Origin: Ignavibacteriales bacterium
Lineage (GTDB): Bacteria; Bacteroidota; Ignavibacteria; Ignavibacteriales; Ignavibacteriaceae
Length of the DNA: 64,000 bases
Direction: 5' to 3'
Assembly (NCBI GenBank): GCA_016707285.1
Contig: JADJIA010000001.1
Location: 558,001-622,000 of the forward strand
Each line of letters opens with the position of its first letter. Within the stretch, counting starts at the first letter, position 1. Positions 17,472 to 25,792 of the stretch are shown here, in pieces. The notes beneath the pieces are model-generated. The model did not search any database. It saw nothing but the letters and a program-made list of their open reading frames with translations, and was not told where the DNA came from. Made by a program: the position numbers and the translations under genes.

Positions 17472-18083
17472 TTATCCCAGGATGTTCGTCTGTTCAAAGG
17501 CAAATGCTTCATACAATTTTGTAATGTTAAGTGTATGTGTGGCACCATAAAGCAAACCAAGCCCATAAACAATAAATCCGGTGGCAAATGAGCCTAAAAG
17601 GAAATATTTTAGAGCGGCTTCGGTGGAAAACGGTCTTTTTCGTGCAAAACCGGCAAGAATATAAAAACATAACGACATTTGCTCCAACCCTATGAATACC
17701 ATCACGAGGTCACGGGCACTTGCGATCATCATCATACCAAGAACGGCAGATTGAACAAGTATGTAAAATTCGCCATGGTAAATGCCTGTTTTTTTCAGAT
17801 AATCGACAGTGAGAAGCCCAACTATCGCAGCACCAAAATTGAAGATAAAGTAAAAAATATTTACCTGACCTCCGGTAGCCAGCATTCCGTTAAAAAATAC
17901 ACCCTGATCTCCAACGGATAGAAGTGACTGGTATGCAATAACCAGAAAACTAATAATCGTTAACCAGGGAAGTATCTTACCGGCATTCTTTACATACATC
18001 TCTATCACAAGAGAAACCAGAATGACCGCAGCTAAAATAACTAACGGCAGATAGTTTGAAATGTCCGAAATGTTAAAATCCAT
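17472..18083 (-). CDS. nuoN: NADH-quinone oxidoreductase subunit N, N-terminal part (frameshifted gene)
   Basis: The 203-residue frame begins like NuoN (NYLPLVILAAVILVSLVIEM) and contains the helix pair with FIGLEQMSLCFYILAGFARK and RPFSTEAALKYFLLGSFATG. It stops at TAA (17472-17474) in the middle of the conserved core. Adding one base near the CCC run at 17476-17478 joins it to the downstream frame and gives NILGIIGLTLFF, so a single-base deletion explains the break. The joined protein would be about 475 residues, normal for NuoN. Either the gene is inactive in this strain or the assembly has a one-base error. It starts 2 bp after the stop of the 120-residue orphan. Confidence 0.85.
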   Translation of the reverse strand: MDFNISDISNYLPLVILAAVILVSLVIEMYVKNAGKILPWLTIISFLVIAYQSLLSVGDQGVFFNGMLATGGQVNIFYFIFNFGAAIVGLLTVDYLKKTGIYHGEFYILVQSAVLGMMMIASARDLVMVFIGLEQMSLCFYILAGFARKRPFSTEAALKYFLLGSFATGFIVYGLGLLYGATHTLNITKLYEAFAFEQTNILG

Positions 18084-18085
18084 AC

Positions 18086-18448
18086 CTACTCTATAAATAA
18101 AATGTCGTGTTCAGTTTCTTCTATTGTTGCTTCGTGTGTATCGGTTTTATACACAGCCAATTTTTTATGTTTTGTAACATCAAAAATATTGTCGTCTTTT
18201 TCAACTACAATTATTTTGATATTTTCATATTCCGACAATGTCTCGCGCAGTGTGTTATACTCAAGAAAATAGAGACTTGTGTAATAATCCTCCTCCACAA
18301 TATTTATCCCTTTTGAGCTCGGAGAAAAATCAGTGATAATATCTTTCTCGACAATCACTTTAAGGAATCTTCCCTTAAACGGGAGTATTAGTCTGTTCCC
18401 GTAAAGGAATCCGCTTTTCTTCTCATCAATACATTGTTGAATGGTCAT
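18086..18448 (-). CDS. Hypothetical protein embedded in the nuo operon
   Basis: I do not recognise this 120-residue protein. It has no signal peptide or membrane helix, is acidic and rich in Ile, Lys and Glu, and contains the stretch YENIKIIVVEKDDNIFDV. Its sequence suggests a small soluble alpha/beta protein. It sits between the antiporter gene and nuoN with only 2 bp on each side, so it is surely co-translated with them. The spacing is good evidence that it is a real gene and suggests a role linked to the antiporter or to complex I assembly, but this is inference. Confidence 0.65.
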   Translation of the reverse strand: MTIQQCIDEKKSGFLYGNRLILPFKGRFLKVIVEKDIITDFSPSSKGINIVEEDYYTSLYFLEYNTLRETLSEYENIKIIVVEKDDNIFDVTKHKKLAVYKTDTHEATIEETEHDILFIE

Positions 18449-18450
18449 CT

Positions 18451-19908
18451 TTAACCTCTAAAAAAGAAGAACCAGATTACTGCATATACCGGCAATAAAA
18501 TGGGGAGTGAATATTTTATTATGTATTCAATAAATGTCGGCACTCTAACACCGGCACTTTCGGCGATAGATTTAACCATAAAATTGGGACCGTTCCCAAT
18601 ATATGTCATCGCACCAAAAAATACAGCACCCACTGAGATAGCAGTAAGATATTGTATCGCATCAGGATTCTGCAAAAACAGTTGTGTTTGAGCAGCTCCG
18701 CCGTTAAGGTCAAAACCAAATTTCCCCATCGCTGCACTCATAAAATTCAAGTAAGTGGGTGCATTGTCGAGGAATGAAGAAAGCGCTCCTGTAGCCCAAT
18801 AAAACAATGAACTTGTAAAGACATCACTGTTCTCTTTTGCAAGATCAGCAATCACCCTCAAAGCAGGGATCATTGTGAAGAATATCCCCACAAACAGATA
18901 TGCCACCTCCTTAATTGGTCCAAAGTCAAACTCGTTTGCCTTAAGAACATTTTTATCCGCGGTTTTATACGCCGCAAACACTACACCAAACATAATAATT
19001 TCCCTGATACCCACAGGAAGTGGATCAAGACTTGGTACCCACGACATCACCGCGGGATCAAGAAATACAGAGACAATGATAATAGCGAGGTACCCAAGAT
19101 TTTTTAATCCCTTGAACTCTATCTTTCCTGAATATTGCTGATCTTCTTTAGCTCCGGCTTTATTATTCATATCCAGCATAAAAAATATTGCAAGGATGAG
19201 AGCAATAGCTATAATCCAGATTAACCAAACCTGCTCAACAACCCAGAAAAAAGGAACACCCTTTAAAAAACCCAGGAAAAGTGGTGGATCGCCTATCGGT
19301 GTTAAAGCTCCACCCGCATTACTTACCACAAAAATAAAAAATATAATGTGGTACGATTTAATTCTGTCCTTGTTCATCCTCATGAATGGTCTGATGAGAA
19401 GCATCGAAGCACCTGTTGTCCCGATAACATTCGAGATTACTGCCCCAAAAAGCAAAAACAATGTATTCACTATTGGTGTTGCTTTTTTGTCAACCTTTAT
19501 CAAAATCCCGCCACTCGCCACAAATAATGAACTCAACAGTGCTATGAATGAGAGATACTCAACCAAAGTATGTTTAAGACTCACAAAATCATTTAGAACC
19601 GTGGCGTAATAAGTTGTAACTATCAGCCCCAGAAATATTGCAATCCTGTGATAATTGTGCTCCCAAAAATGTTGGAAAAACAATGGCGCTATCGCAATAA
19701 GTAATAGTAGCAGTAGAAACGGAATTACCATGTAGGGAGATGGTGCAGCCCCGTGGTGCTCGGTCTCAGTTGTTGTTTTGTCACTATGTGAAAGAACTTT
19801 TTCTTGTGTTACACTCTTTGAAGTGTCAGTTGAATCCGGTCTTGTATCACTGTTTAATAAAATAAACAGGCTAAAAAAGGCTACGAGAAATAGAGTTGAA
19901 CGCCTCAT
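18451..19908 (-). CDS. NhaD-type Na+/H+ antiporter (ion transporter superfamily)
   Basis: The 485-residue protein has a signal-like first helix, a short Ser/Thr/His-rich linker (about 22-58) and about eleven further helices. The blocks ASGGILIKVDKKATPIVNTL, VISNVIGTTGASMLLIRPF, FVVSNAGGALTPIGDPPLFLGFLKGVPFFW and SSFLDNAPTYLNF are typical of NhaD/ArsB/citrate-transporter family proteins, in particular NhaD sodium:proton antiporters. It is inserted between nuoM and nuoN, 4 bp after nuoM. Co-expression with complex I suggests coupling of respiratory proton or sodium gradients, but a physical link is not shown. The start ATG is at 19908. Confidence 0.85.
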   Translation of the reverse strand: MRRSTLFLVAFFSLFILLNSDTRPDSTDTSKSVTQEKVLSHSDKTTTETEHHGAAPSPYMVIPFLLLLLLIAIAPLFFQHFWEHNYHRIAIFLGLIVTTYYATVLNDFVSLKHTLVEYLSFIALLSSLFVASGGILIKVDKKATPIVNTLFLLFGAVISNVIGTTGASMLLIRPFMRMNKDRIKSYHIIFFIFVVSNAGGALTPIGDPPLFLGFLKGVPFFWVVEQVWLIWIIAIALILAIFFMLDMNNKAGAKEDQQYSGKIEFKGLKNLGYLAIIIVSVFLDPAVMSWVPSLDPLPVGIREIIMFGVVFAAYKTADKNVLKANEFDFGPIKEVAYLFVGIFFTMIPALRVIADLAKENSDVFTSSLFYWATGALSSFLDNAPTYLNFMSAAMGKFGFDLNGGAAQTQLFLQNPDAIQYLTAISVGAVFFGAMTYIGNGPNFMVKSIAESAGVRVPTFIEYIIKYSLPILLPVYAVIWFFFFRG

Positions 19909-19912
19909 GAAT

Positions 19913-21415
19913 TTATTTTGCGAGTGCCCCCATCACGGTTGTAACTATATTTGATGAGAAAGCTTCACTTAACCTTAAGAAAGTTGAAGGATAAATACCT
20001 ATCCAAACGATGAATAGCAGAAATGGAACGAGAGTTATCATCTCTCGTGTGTTCAGATCGGTCAATAAATTCATTTTTTCATTTTTAACCGTTTCCAAAC
20101 AAACTCTTTGGTACATCCAAAGGAGATAAACTGCAGCGAAGATTACTCCTGTTGCTGCGATTATCGTATAATAAGGGCTTCCAAGAAGCGGGGACTTAAA
20201 TGAACCCACCAAAATTAAAAACTCGCCAACAAATCCGTTTAATCCCGGTACACCAATCGATGATAGTGAAACGATCAACAAAATTGTTGCATAAAGTGGA
20301 ACAATTTTAGCTATTCCACCATAGTCGGCTATCTCACGGGTGTGGGTTCTTTCATAAATATATCCCACCAAAAGGAACAAAGCTCCAGTTGATAAACCAT
20401 GGTTAACCATCTGAATAATGGCTCCCTGCATCGACTCAACAGTTAATCCAAATATTCCCAACACTACAAATCCAAGGTGAGAAACCGAAGAATAAGCCAC
20501 AAGTTTCTTCATATCTTTTTGAACCATGGCAACAAGGGCACCATAAATGATTCCTATGACCGCAAGTATTGAGATGATCGAAGCATATTCCCTTACACCC
20601 TCGGGAAAGAGTGGAAGATTAAAACGAATCAGACCATATGTTCCCATCTTCAGGAGTACACCGGCAAGTATAACAGAACCCGCCGTGGGTGCTTCAACGT
20701 GTGCGTCGGGTAACCATGTATGAAGTGGAAACAGTGGCACTTTTATAGCAAAACTAATGGCAAATGCTAAAAACAGCCAATTCTGTTTTGATGGTTCAAG
20801 CATTGGACCTTGTTTATAAAGCTCCAAAAGATCGGTTGTGAAAGCAGTGCCCGAATTTGCGAGCCAAATAATGGCAACAAGCATCAGCAGTGAACCTGCC
20901 ATCGTGTATATAAAAAACTTTACAGATGCATAGATTCTGTTTTTCCCGCCCCAAATTCCAATTATAAAATACATCGGGATAAGCATCGCTTCCCAGAAGA
21001 TGTAAAAAAGGAAAAGATCGAGTGAAAGAAAAACTCCAAGCATCCCTGCTTCAAGCATCAACATGAAGAATGTAAATTCTTTCACTTTAACATCGATACT
21101 CGACCAGGTGGAAAGCAGCGCTAACGGGGTCATGAATGTTGTCAAAAGAACCAATAAAATTGACATCCCATCAACACCAACATGATAGAAAATCCCGAGC
21201 CCTTTAACCCATTCGATTTTTTGTGAAAACTGAAAATTTGCATTTGCAGGATCGAATGAAAAATAAAGGAACATTGATACAATAAAAACAACGACCGAAA
21301 TCGCCAAACCTGTTATTCTGGTTAATTGATGATTCTCTTTGGGTAACATCAATACCAGCAGGGATCCAACAATTGGTAAAAGTAAGAGTAGTGTTAAGAT
21401 AAAGCTATTTTCCAT
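19913..21415 (-). CDS. nuoM: NADH-quinone oxidoreductase subunit M
   Basis: The 500-residue protein has about fourteen helices and the NuoM signatures: GVDGMSILLVLLTTF, FYIFWEAMLIPMYFIIGIWGG, PLFPLHTWLPDAHVEAPTAG (channel helix with the conserved Lys in the preceding IKVPLF and a following HTWLPDAH) and QKDMKKLVAYSSVSHLGFV. It is one of three antiporter-like proton channels in the complex I membrane arm. Its start directly adjoins the end of nuoL, and it is followed by the NhaD-like gene. Confidence 0.95.
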   Translation of the reverse strand: MENSFILTLLLLLPIVGSLLVLMLPKENHQLTRITGLAISVVVFIVSMFLYFSFDPANANFQFSQKIEWVKGLGIFYHVGVDGMSILLVLLTTFMTPLALLSTWSSIDVKVKEFTFFMLMLEAGMLGVFLSLDLFLFYIFWEAMLIPMYFIIGIWGGKNRIYASVKFFIYTMAGSLLMLVAIIWLANSGTAFTTDLLELYKQGPMLEPSKQNWLFLAFAISFAIKVPLFPLHTWLPDAHVEAPTAGSVILAGVLLKMGTYGLIRFNLPLFPEGVREYASIISILAVIGIIYGALVAMVQKDMKKLVAYSSVSHLGFVVLGIFGLTVESMQGAIIQMVNHGLSTGALFLLVGYIYERTHTREIADYGGIAKIVPLYATILLIVSLSSIGVPGLNGFVGEFLILVGSFKSPLLGSPYYTIIAATGVIFAAVYLLWMYQRVCLETVKNEKMNLLTDLNTREMITLVPFLLFIVWIGIYPSTFLRLSEAFSSNIVTTVMGALAK

Positions 21416-23356
21416 TTAGAAACTCAAAATAATCCAGAATAATGTTCCAACAATTGCAATCATCATTACAACGGCGTAAAATTGAGTTATGCCGGTTTGA
21501 AATTGTCTTGCATATTTTGATGCAAAACTGATAATCTTTGCAGTTCCGTTAACAGCACCATCAATCACTTTTGCATCGGTAAATCGATATAAAAATGTAT
21601 CGGAAACAGCCAAAATTGGCTTCAACACAACTTTTTCATAAAACTCGTCAACATAATATTTGTTGTATAAAGTATTATAAAAACCTTTAAATGAGTTTGA
21701 AATTGTGGTTGCAATATCAGGTTTGTTCAAATAAATGTGGCGGGCAAGCATGATAGCTGCTACGGCACCAATCACTGATGCACCCATAAGGAGATATTCC
21801 TCTAAATGCGAATGCATTGCACCACCTGCCAGTTTCCTTGTGGCATCCTTAAACACCGGAGCAAGCCAGTTCTCAAACAAATTTCCGTGTTCTCCTACAA
21901 AAACTTTTGGCAAACCGATAAATCCACCAATAATTGACAGGACTGCAAGAACCATCAATGGGATAGTCATTATTGAGGGAGATTCGTGCGGATGAACATG
22001 ATGATGATCAAATCTTTCCTTCCCTTCAAAAGTAAGAGAGAGTAATCTGAACATGTAAAATGCGGTCATAAGGGCAGTTAATGCACCTATTATCCAGAAA
22101 AACACTCCCCCATTGGCATAAGCCATCCAAAGTATCTCATCTTTTGAAAAGAATCCTGAAAGCGGTGGAATTCCCGAAATGGCAACGGCTCCAATTGCAA
22201 AAGTTAAAAATGTCTTCGGCATATATTTTTTAAGTCCACCATAATTCCGGATATCCTGTTCTTCATGCATTCCGTGAATTACAGAACCTGCTCCAAGGAA
22301 TAAAAGTGCCTTGAAGAAAGCATGCGTCATTACATGAAAGATACCGGCAGAAAATGCACCTACCCCGAGAGCAAGAAACATATAGCCAAGTTGACTAACG
22401 GTTGAGTATGCCAACACTTTTTTAATATCGTTTTGTACCATTCCAATTGTTGCTGCAAAAAATGCTGTAAGTAAACCAACAACAGCAACTATCATCATGG
22501 CGGTGGGTGCCATCGCAAAAATAACTGATGTTCTCGCTACAAGATAGATACCAGCTGTAACCATTGTTGCGGCATGGATAAGAGCTGATACAGGGGTAGG
22601 ACCTGCCATCGCATCGGGTAACCAGACATAAAGGGGTATTTGTGCCGACTTGCCGGTTGCTCCAATAAAAAGGAAGATGGCTATCGCTTCAAAAGCCCAC
22701 GAGGGGATTCCGGAGTTGGCAACAAAAGGCAGAACTTCACTAAAATTCAAACTCCCAAAATAGTAGAAGATAAAAAACATCCCAACCAAAAATCCAAAAT
22801 CACCTATTCTGTTGACGACAAACGCTTTTTTGGAAGCATCGGCTACAGTGCCCTTTTCAAACTTGCGATCGTAGTAAAATCCGATCAGAAGATACGAACA
22901 AAGACCCACTCCCTCCCATCCGAGGAACATCAAAACAAAATTATCTGCAAGAACGAGGTTCATCATTGCAACGATAAAAAGGTTCAAATAAGCGAAAAAT
23001 CGCCAAAATCCTTTATCACCGTGCATATACCCAATCGAATAAACATGGATGATAAAGCCAACACCTGTAACGATGAGAGACATTGTCAGAGAGAGTTGAT
23101 CCACTTGATAGCTAAAGGCAGCGTTAATTCCGCCGGCCTGTATCCAGGTAAACCACTCAACAATGCGACTCCGCTTCTCTGCAGGGAGTCCAAGTGTTTC
23201 AAAAAATGAAAAAGCGATCACAATAAAAGCAAGTCCAACCATTCCGGCTCCGATGGAACCGATGATTTTCTCGTTTTTAATGAGTCTTCCAAATAATCCA
23301 TTGATCAAAAAACCGATCAACGGGAATAAAACGGCTAAGTAAATGTATTCTGTCAT
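21416..23356 (-). CDS. nuoL: NADH-quinone oxidoreductase subunit L
   Basis: The 646-residue protein shows the NuoL plan: VDQLSLTMSLIVTGVGFIIH, FLGWEGVGLCSYLLIGFYY, GATGKSAQIPLYVWLPDAMAG-type channel motif and ISGIPPLSGFFSKDEIL. The C-terminal part (about 510-646) carries the long lateral helix that runs along the membrane arm of complex I, and a final anchor helix. Length and motifs are normal. It lies between nuoK (23 bp upstream) and nuoM (no gap). Confidence 0.95.
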   Translation of the reverse strand: MTEYIYLAVLFPLIGFLINGLFGRLIKNEKIIGSIGAGMVGLAFIVIAFSFFETLGLPAEKRSRIVEWFTWIQAGGINAAFSYQVDQLSLTMSLIVTGVGFIIHVYSIGYMHGDKGFWRFFAYLNLFIVAMMNLVLADNFVLMFLGWEGVGLCSYLLIGFYYDRKFEKGTVADASKKAFVVNRIGDFGFLVGMFFIFYYFGSLNFSEVLPFVANSGIPSWAFEAIAIFLFIGATGKSAQIPLYVWLPDAMAGPTPVSALIHAATMVTAGIYLVARTSVIFAMAPTAMMIVAVVGLLTAFFAATIGMVQNDIKKVLAYSTVSQLGYMFLALGVGAFSAGIFHVMTHAFFKALLFLGAGSVIHGMHEEQDIRNYGGLKKYMPKTFLTFAIGAVAISGIPPLSGFFSKDEILWMAYANGGVFFWIIGALTALMTAFYMFRLLSLTFEGKERFDHHHVHPHESPSIMTIPLMVLAVLSIIGGFIGLPKVFVGEHGNLFENWLAPVFKDATRKLAGGAMHSHLEEYLLMGASVIGAVAAIMLARHIYLNKPDIATTISNSFKGFYNTLYNKYYVDEFYEKVVLKPILAVSDTFLYRFTDAKVIDGAVNGTAKIISFASKYARQFQTGITQFYAVVMMIAIVGTLFWIILSF

Positions 23357-23379
23357 AGCGTGTGTGATATTTTAGTAAG

Positions 23380-23682
23380 CTACCACTTTAAAATGTTAAT
23401 TTCATCGATGTTGATTGTTAATTTGTTTCTGAAGATGGCAATAATGATCGCAAGACCAATTGCCACTTCAGCGGCTGCCACCGCCATTACAAAAAATACG
23501 AACAATTGCCCAATAACATCTCCAAAAAATGAAGAATAGGCAACGAAAGTAAGGTTTGCCGAATTCAGCATCAACTCAATCGACATAAAAACCACAATCG
23601 CATTCCTTCTGGTAAGAACTCCGGTAACACCGGTTACAAACATGAAGGCACTTAAAATAAGGTAATATTCTAATGGAATCAT
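23380..23682 (-). CDS. nuoK: NADH-quinone oxidoreductase subunit K
   Basis: This 100-residue, three-helix protein has the NuoK hallmarks: GVTGVLTRRNAIVVFMSIE in the first two helices, with the conserved Glu of MSIELMLNSANL, and VAAAEVAIGLAIIIAIFR with the second conserved Glu. These two Glu residues take part in the proton path of the complex I membrane arm. Size is exactly as expected. It follows nuoJ by 8 bp. Confidence 0.95.
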   Translation of the reverse strand: MIPLEYYLILSAFMFVTGVTGVLTRRNAIVVFMSIELMLNSANLTFVAYSSFFGDVIGQLFVFFVMAVAAAEVAIGLAIIIAIFRNKLTINIDEINILKW

Positions 23683-23690
23683 ACTTATTG

Positions 23691-24200
23691 CTAATCCATT
23701 TTCTTTTTAGAAAGTACTAATGCACCAATTGTGGCAGTGAGCAAAACAAATGCTATCGCCTCAAAAGGTAGAAGGTAGGTTGTATAGAGTTCACGACCAA
23801 TAAATTCGATGGTTCCGATCTCAACTCTGCGGGCTTCATCAGCCATTTTTCCCGGCATTGCAAAAAATATCGAGTAGATAATCTGCAGGAACATGAGAAC
23901 GCCAACCACAATCGCCATAAATTTCTGTTGTGGACGATCTTTAAAGTATGATTTTTCCTGGGCAGGTCTCAATAACATCAAGACAAACAAAAAAAGCACC
24001 ATAATTGCACCGGCATAAACTATCACTTGAACCACTGCAATAAACTGAGCTCTTAAAAGCAGGTAAATCCCCGAAAGTGCGCCAAAATTCAACACTAAAA
24101 ATAGTGCGGATATAACCGGATTTTTCCGCGTTACCATCAAAATCGATGATGCCACCGCTATTAGAGCGAAAAATCCAAATAATCCCTGTTCCAATGTCAT
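23691..24200 (-). CDS. nuoJ: NADH-quinone oxidoreductase subunit J
   Basis: The 169-residue protein has five helices with the NuoJ blocks VTRKNPVISALFLVLNF, AQFIAVVQVIVYAGAIMVLFLFVLML and the C-terminal FEAIAFVLLTATIGALVLSKKK. I use the ATG at 24200, because an AGGA site lies nine bases upstream and family homology starts at MTLEQGLFGFF; an upstream TTG at 24233 is in frame but unlikely. It is the first gene of the operon. nuoA to nuoI are not adjacent, so the soluble arm and nuoA/H/I must be encoded elsewhere. Confidence 0.93.
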   Translation of the reverse strand: MTLEQGLFGFFALIAVASSILMVTRKNPVISALFLVLNFGALSGIYLLLRAQFIAVVQVIVYAGAIMVLFLFVLMLLRPAQEKSYFKDRPQQKFMAIVVGVLMFLQIIYSIFFAMPGKMADEARRVEIGTIEFIGRELYTTYLLPFEAIAFVLLTATIGALVLSKKKMD

Positions 24201-24247
24201 CGAAAAATTCCTGATTTGATATTTAAAACTCAAAATTAATCAAAAAT

Positions 24248-24279
24248 CAAATATAACTTTTTAATACTATTTAATCAAA
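24248..24279 (-). promoter_or_regulatory. Bacteroidota-type promoter of the nuoJ-N operon
   Basis: On the minus strand TTTG (24276-24279) is followed after exactly 20 nt by TATATTTG (24248-24255), a perfect match to the TTTG / TAnnTTTG promoter form used by the primary sigma factor of Bacteroidota. Transcription would begin about 40 bp before the nuoJ ATG. Confidence 0.6.
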
Positions 24280-24474
24280 AATTCGTTTCTCATGTCAAAA
24301 ACTCCCGGCGATCGGTGAAAGTTCTATCTCTCTTTTGCTATTTTCGTTTTGCAGACGGCAATCGGGACGCTACGAAGATTTATTCCCATTCAGGAAAATA
24401 AAAACCACATTCTTCCGGTTAATCTATTGCGAAAATCAGGACGTTACCACTCCTCTCACACGCTCAAAATCCCC

Positions 24475-24551
24475 ATCCGCGAAAATCCGTTTCATCCGCG
24501 TTCTACCAAAAAACTTCCATGGAATCTGTGAAAATCCGTCATATCCGCGTA
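24475..24551. repeat. Two 28-bp direct repeats in the nuoJ-hrcA gap
   Basis: Unit 1 (24475-24502) and unit 2 (24524-24551) share the pattern ATCYGYGAAAATCCGT, three variable bases, then ATCCGCGT. They match at 22 of 28 positions. A shorter related piece, ATCTGATAATCCGCGTA, lies at 31892-31908. The rest of the 420 bp gap between the divergent nuoJ and hrcA genes holds the two promoters described separately; I see no gene in it. Confidence 0.65.
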
Positions 24552-24586
24552 ACCAACCCTTCCCTCAATCTGTACTCCTTTCAGCA

Positions 24587-24617
24587 TTTCCCACCCCGAT
24601 GATTTTCATTATATTTG
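24587..24617 (+). promoter_or_regulatory. Candidate promoter of the hrcA-grpE-dnaJ operon
   Basis: TATATTTG (24610-24617) matches the Bacteroidota -7 box TAnnTTTG, with TTTC (24587-24590) 19 nt upstream in place of TTTG. The predicted transcript would start about 35 bp before the proposed hrcA start. No CIRCE operator (TTAGCACTC-N9-GAGTGCTAA) is visible here. Confidence 0.4.
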
Positions 24618-24656
24618 CAGGTTAAGAACTTTTTATTTCTTTAAAACGGAGTTATT

Positions 24657-25736
24657 CTGAGCATTCATGGAGCAGAGCTTTCTGCACGGGAAAAAAGTAT
24701 CCTCCGGCATATAGTCAATCAATTTATAGTGACTGCATCCCCTGTTGGAAGCCGGAACATATCCAAGAAATTTGATATTGGACTTTCACCCGCCACGGTT
24801 CGTAATATTATGGCTGATCTTGAAGATTCGGGCTATATAGGACATCCACATACTTCTGCGGGAAGAGTTCCAACTGATAAAGGTTACAGACTGTATGTTG
24901 ATTCCCTGATGGATACTCCCCAGATTAGTGAAGGTACTAAAGAATTCATAAGTTCTGAAATCAAAACCGGACTTACAACTCCCGAAGAAATATTTGGTAT
25001 AGCTTCAAAAATCCTAAGCAGAATCACTGACCAGCTTGCGTGTGTTATTTATCCCAAAATTGAAACAGGAGTGCTAAGCAGAATCCAATTGGTTTATCTT
25101 GCTTCCAATAAAATTCTGGTGGTGATCAGTATTGCATCGGGACTGGTTAAAACGATAACCCTTGAACTTTCGAGCAATATCGAAGAAAAACAGATTGATG
25201 CTGTTGAGAGGATTCTTAACGAGAGACTTGCCGGACTTCGACTTAAAGAGATTAAAAACTCGATGTCTGAAAGACTTAAAGATACCGGACTTGAGAGCAA
25301 CCCGATTATTTCAATTTTATATGACTCTGCCGATAGATTGTTTAAAGATTTTAATACTGACAACAAAGTTATGCTTTCAGGTGCACGAAACCTTTTAAGA
25401 CATCCGGAGTTTGAAGACCCTGTAAAGTTTGAGAATATTGTTGAATTGATCGAGGAAAAGGATATAATTATCCACATCTTCGAAAACAGTTCGGGTATTT
25501 TCCTCGAAAAGTCATCATCTATCCAGGGAGTAAATATTGTTATCGGCAAAGAACTCCCCTACGGGCAAACTGATGATTACAGTTTTGTTGTTAAAGAATA
25601 TCAGGTTGGCGAAAATACAGGTGCTATGGGTATTATTGGTCCAAAACGGATGGATTATGCAAAGATTATTGCGATAGTGGATTTTACCGCTGGTTTGTTA
25701 ACTGAATTGTTGACCAGAAACCAAAACAATGTTTAA
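24657..25736 (+). CDS. hrcA: Heat-inducible transcription repressor HrcA
   Basis: The N-terminal winged helix reads ELSAREKSILRHIVNQFIV, TASPVGSRNISKKFDIGLS and PATVRNIMADLEDSGYIGHP, followed by HTSAGRVPTDKGYRLYVD, all HrcA hallmarks; the GAF-like dimerisation domain follows. HrcA represses chaperone operons through CIRCE elements. The first ordinary start in frame is a GTG at 24729, but that would remove helix 1, which is clearly encoded upstream. The frame is open back to a stop at 24642 and holds no ATG, GTG or TTG there. CTG at 24657 lies five bases after GGAG and is the best candidate; ATT at 24663 or 24654 is possible. The protein would be about 359 residues. Confidence 0.85.
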   Translation: MSIHGAELSAREKSILRHIVNQFIVTASPVGSRNISKKFDIGLSPATVRNIMADLEDSGYIGHPHTSAGRVPTDKGYRLYVDSLMDTPQISEGTKEFISSEIKTGLTTPEEIFGIASKILSRITDQLACVIYPKIETGVLSRIQLVYLASNKILVVISIASGLVKTITLELSSNIEEKQIDAVERILNERLAGLRLKEIKNSMSERLKDTGLESNPIISILYDSADRLFKDFNTDNKVMLSGARNLLRHPEFEDPVKFENIVELIEEKDIIIHIFENSSGIFLEKSSSIQGVNIVIGKELPYGQTDDYSFVVKEYQVGENTGAMGIIGPKRMDYAKIIAIVDFTAGLLTELLTRNQNNV

Positions 25737-25792
25737 AATATTATATGCTTGTTGAATTTTTTTCATCAATTATTAGTTAAAATGGAGAAAAT

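Noticed and set aside
24200..24660. CIRCE operator upstream of hrcA or grpE
   Set aside because: I looked for TTAGCACTC-N9-GAGTGCTAA and near matches and saw none in the hrcA upstream region or in the hrcA-grpE gap.
25094..25549. 151-codon minus-strand frame opposite hrcA
   Set aside because: It is antisense to a clear hrcA coding region with no own signals.
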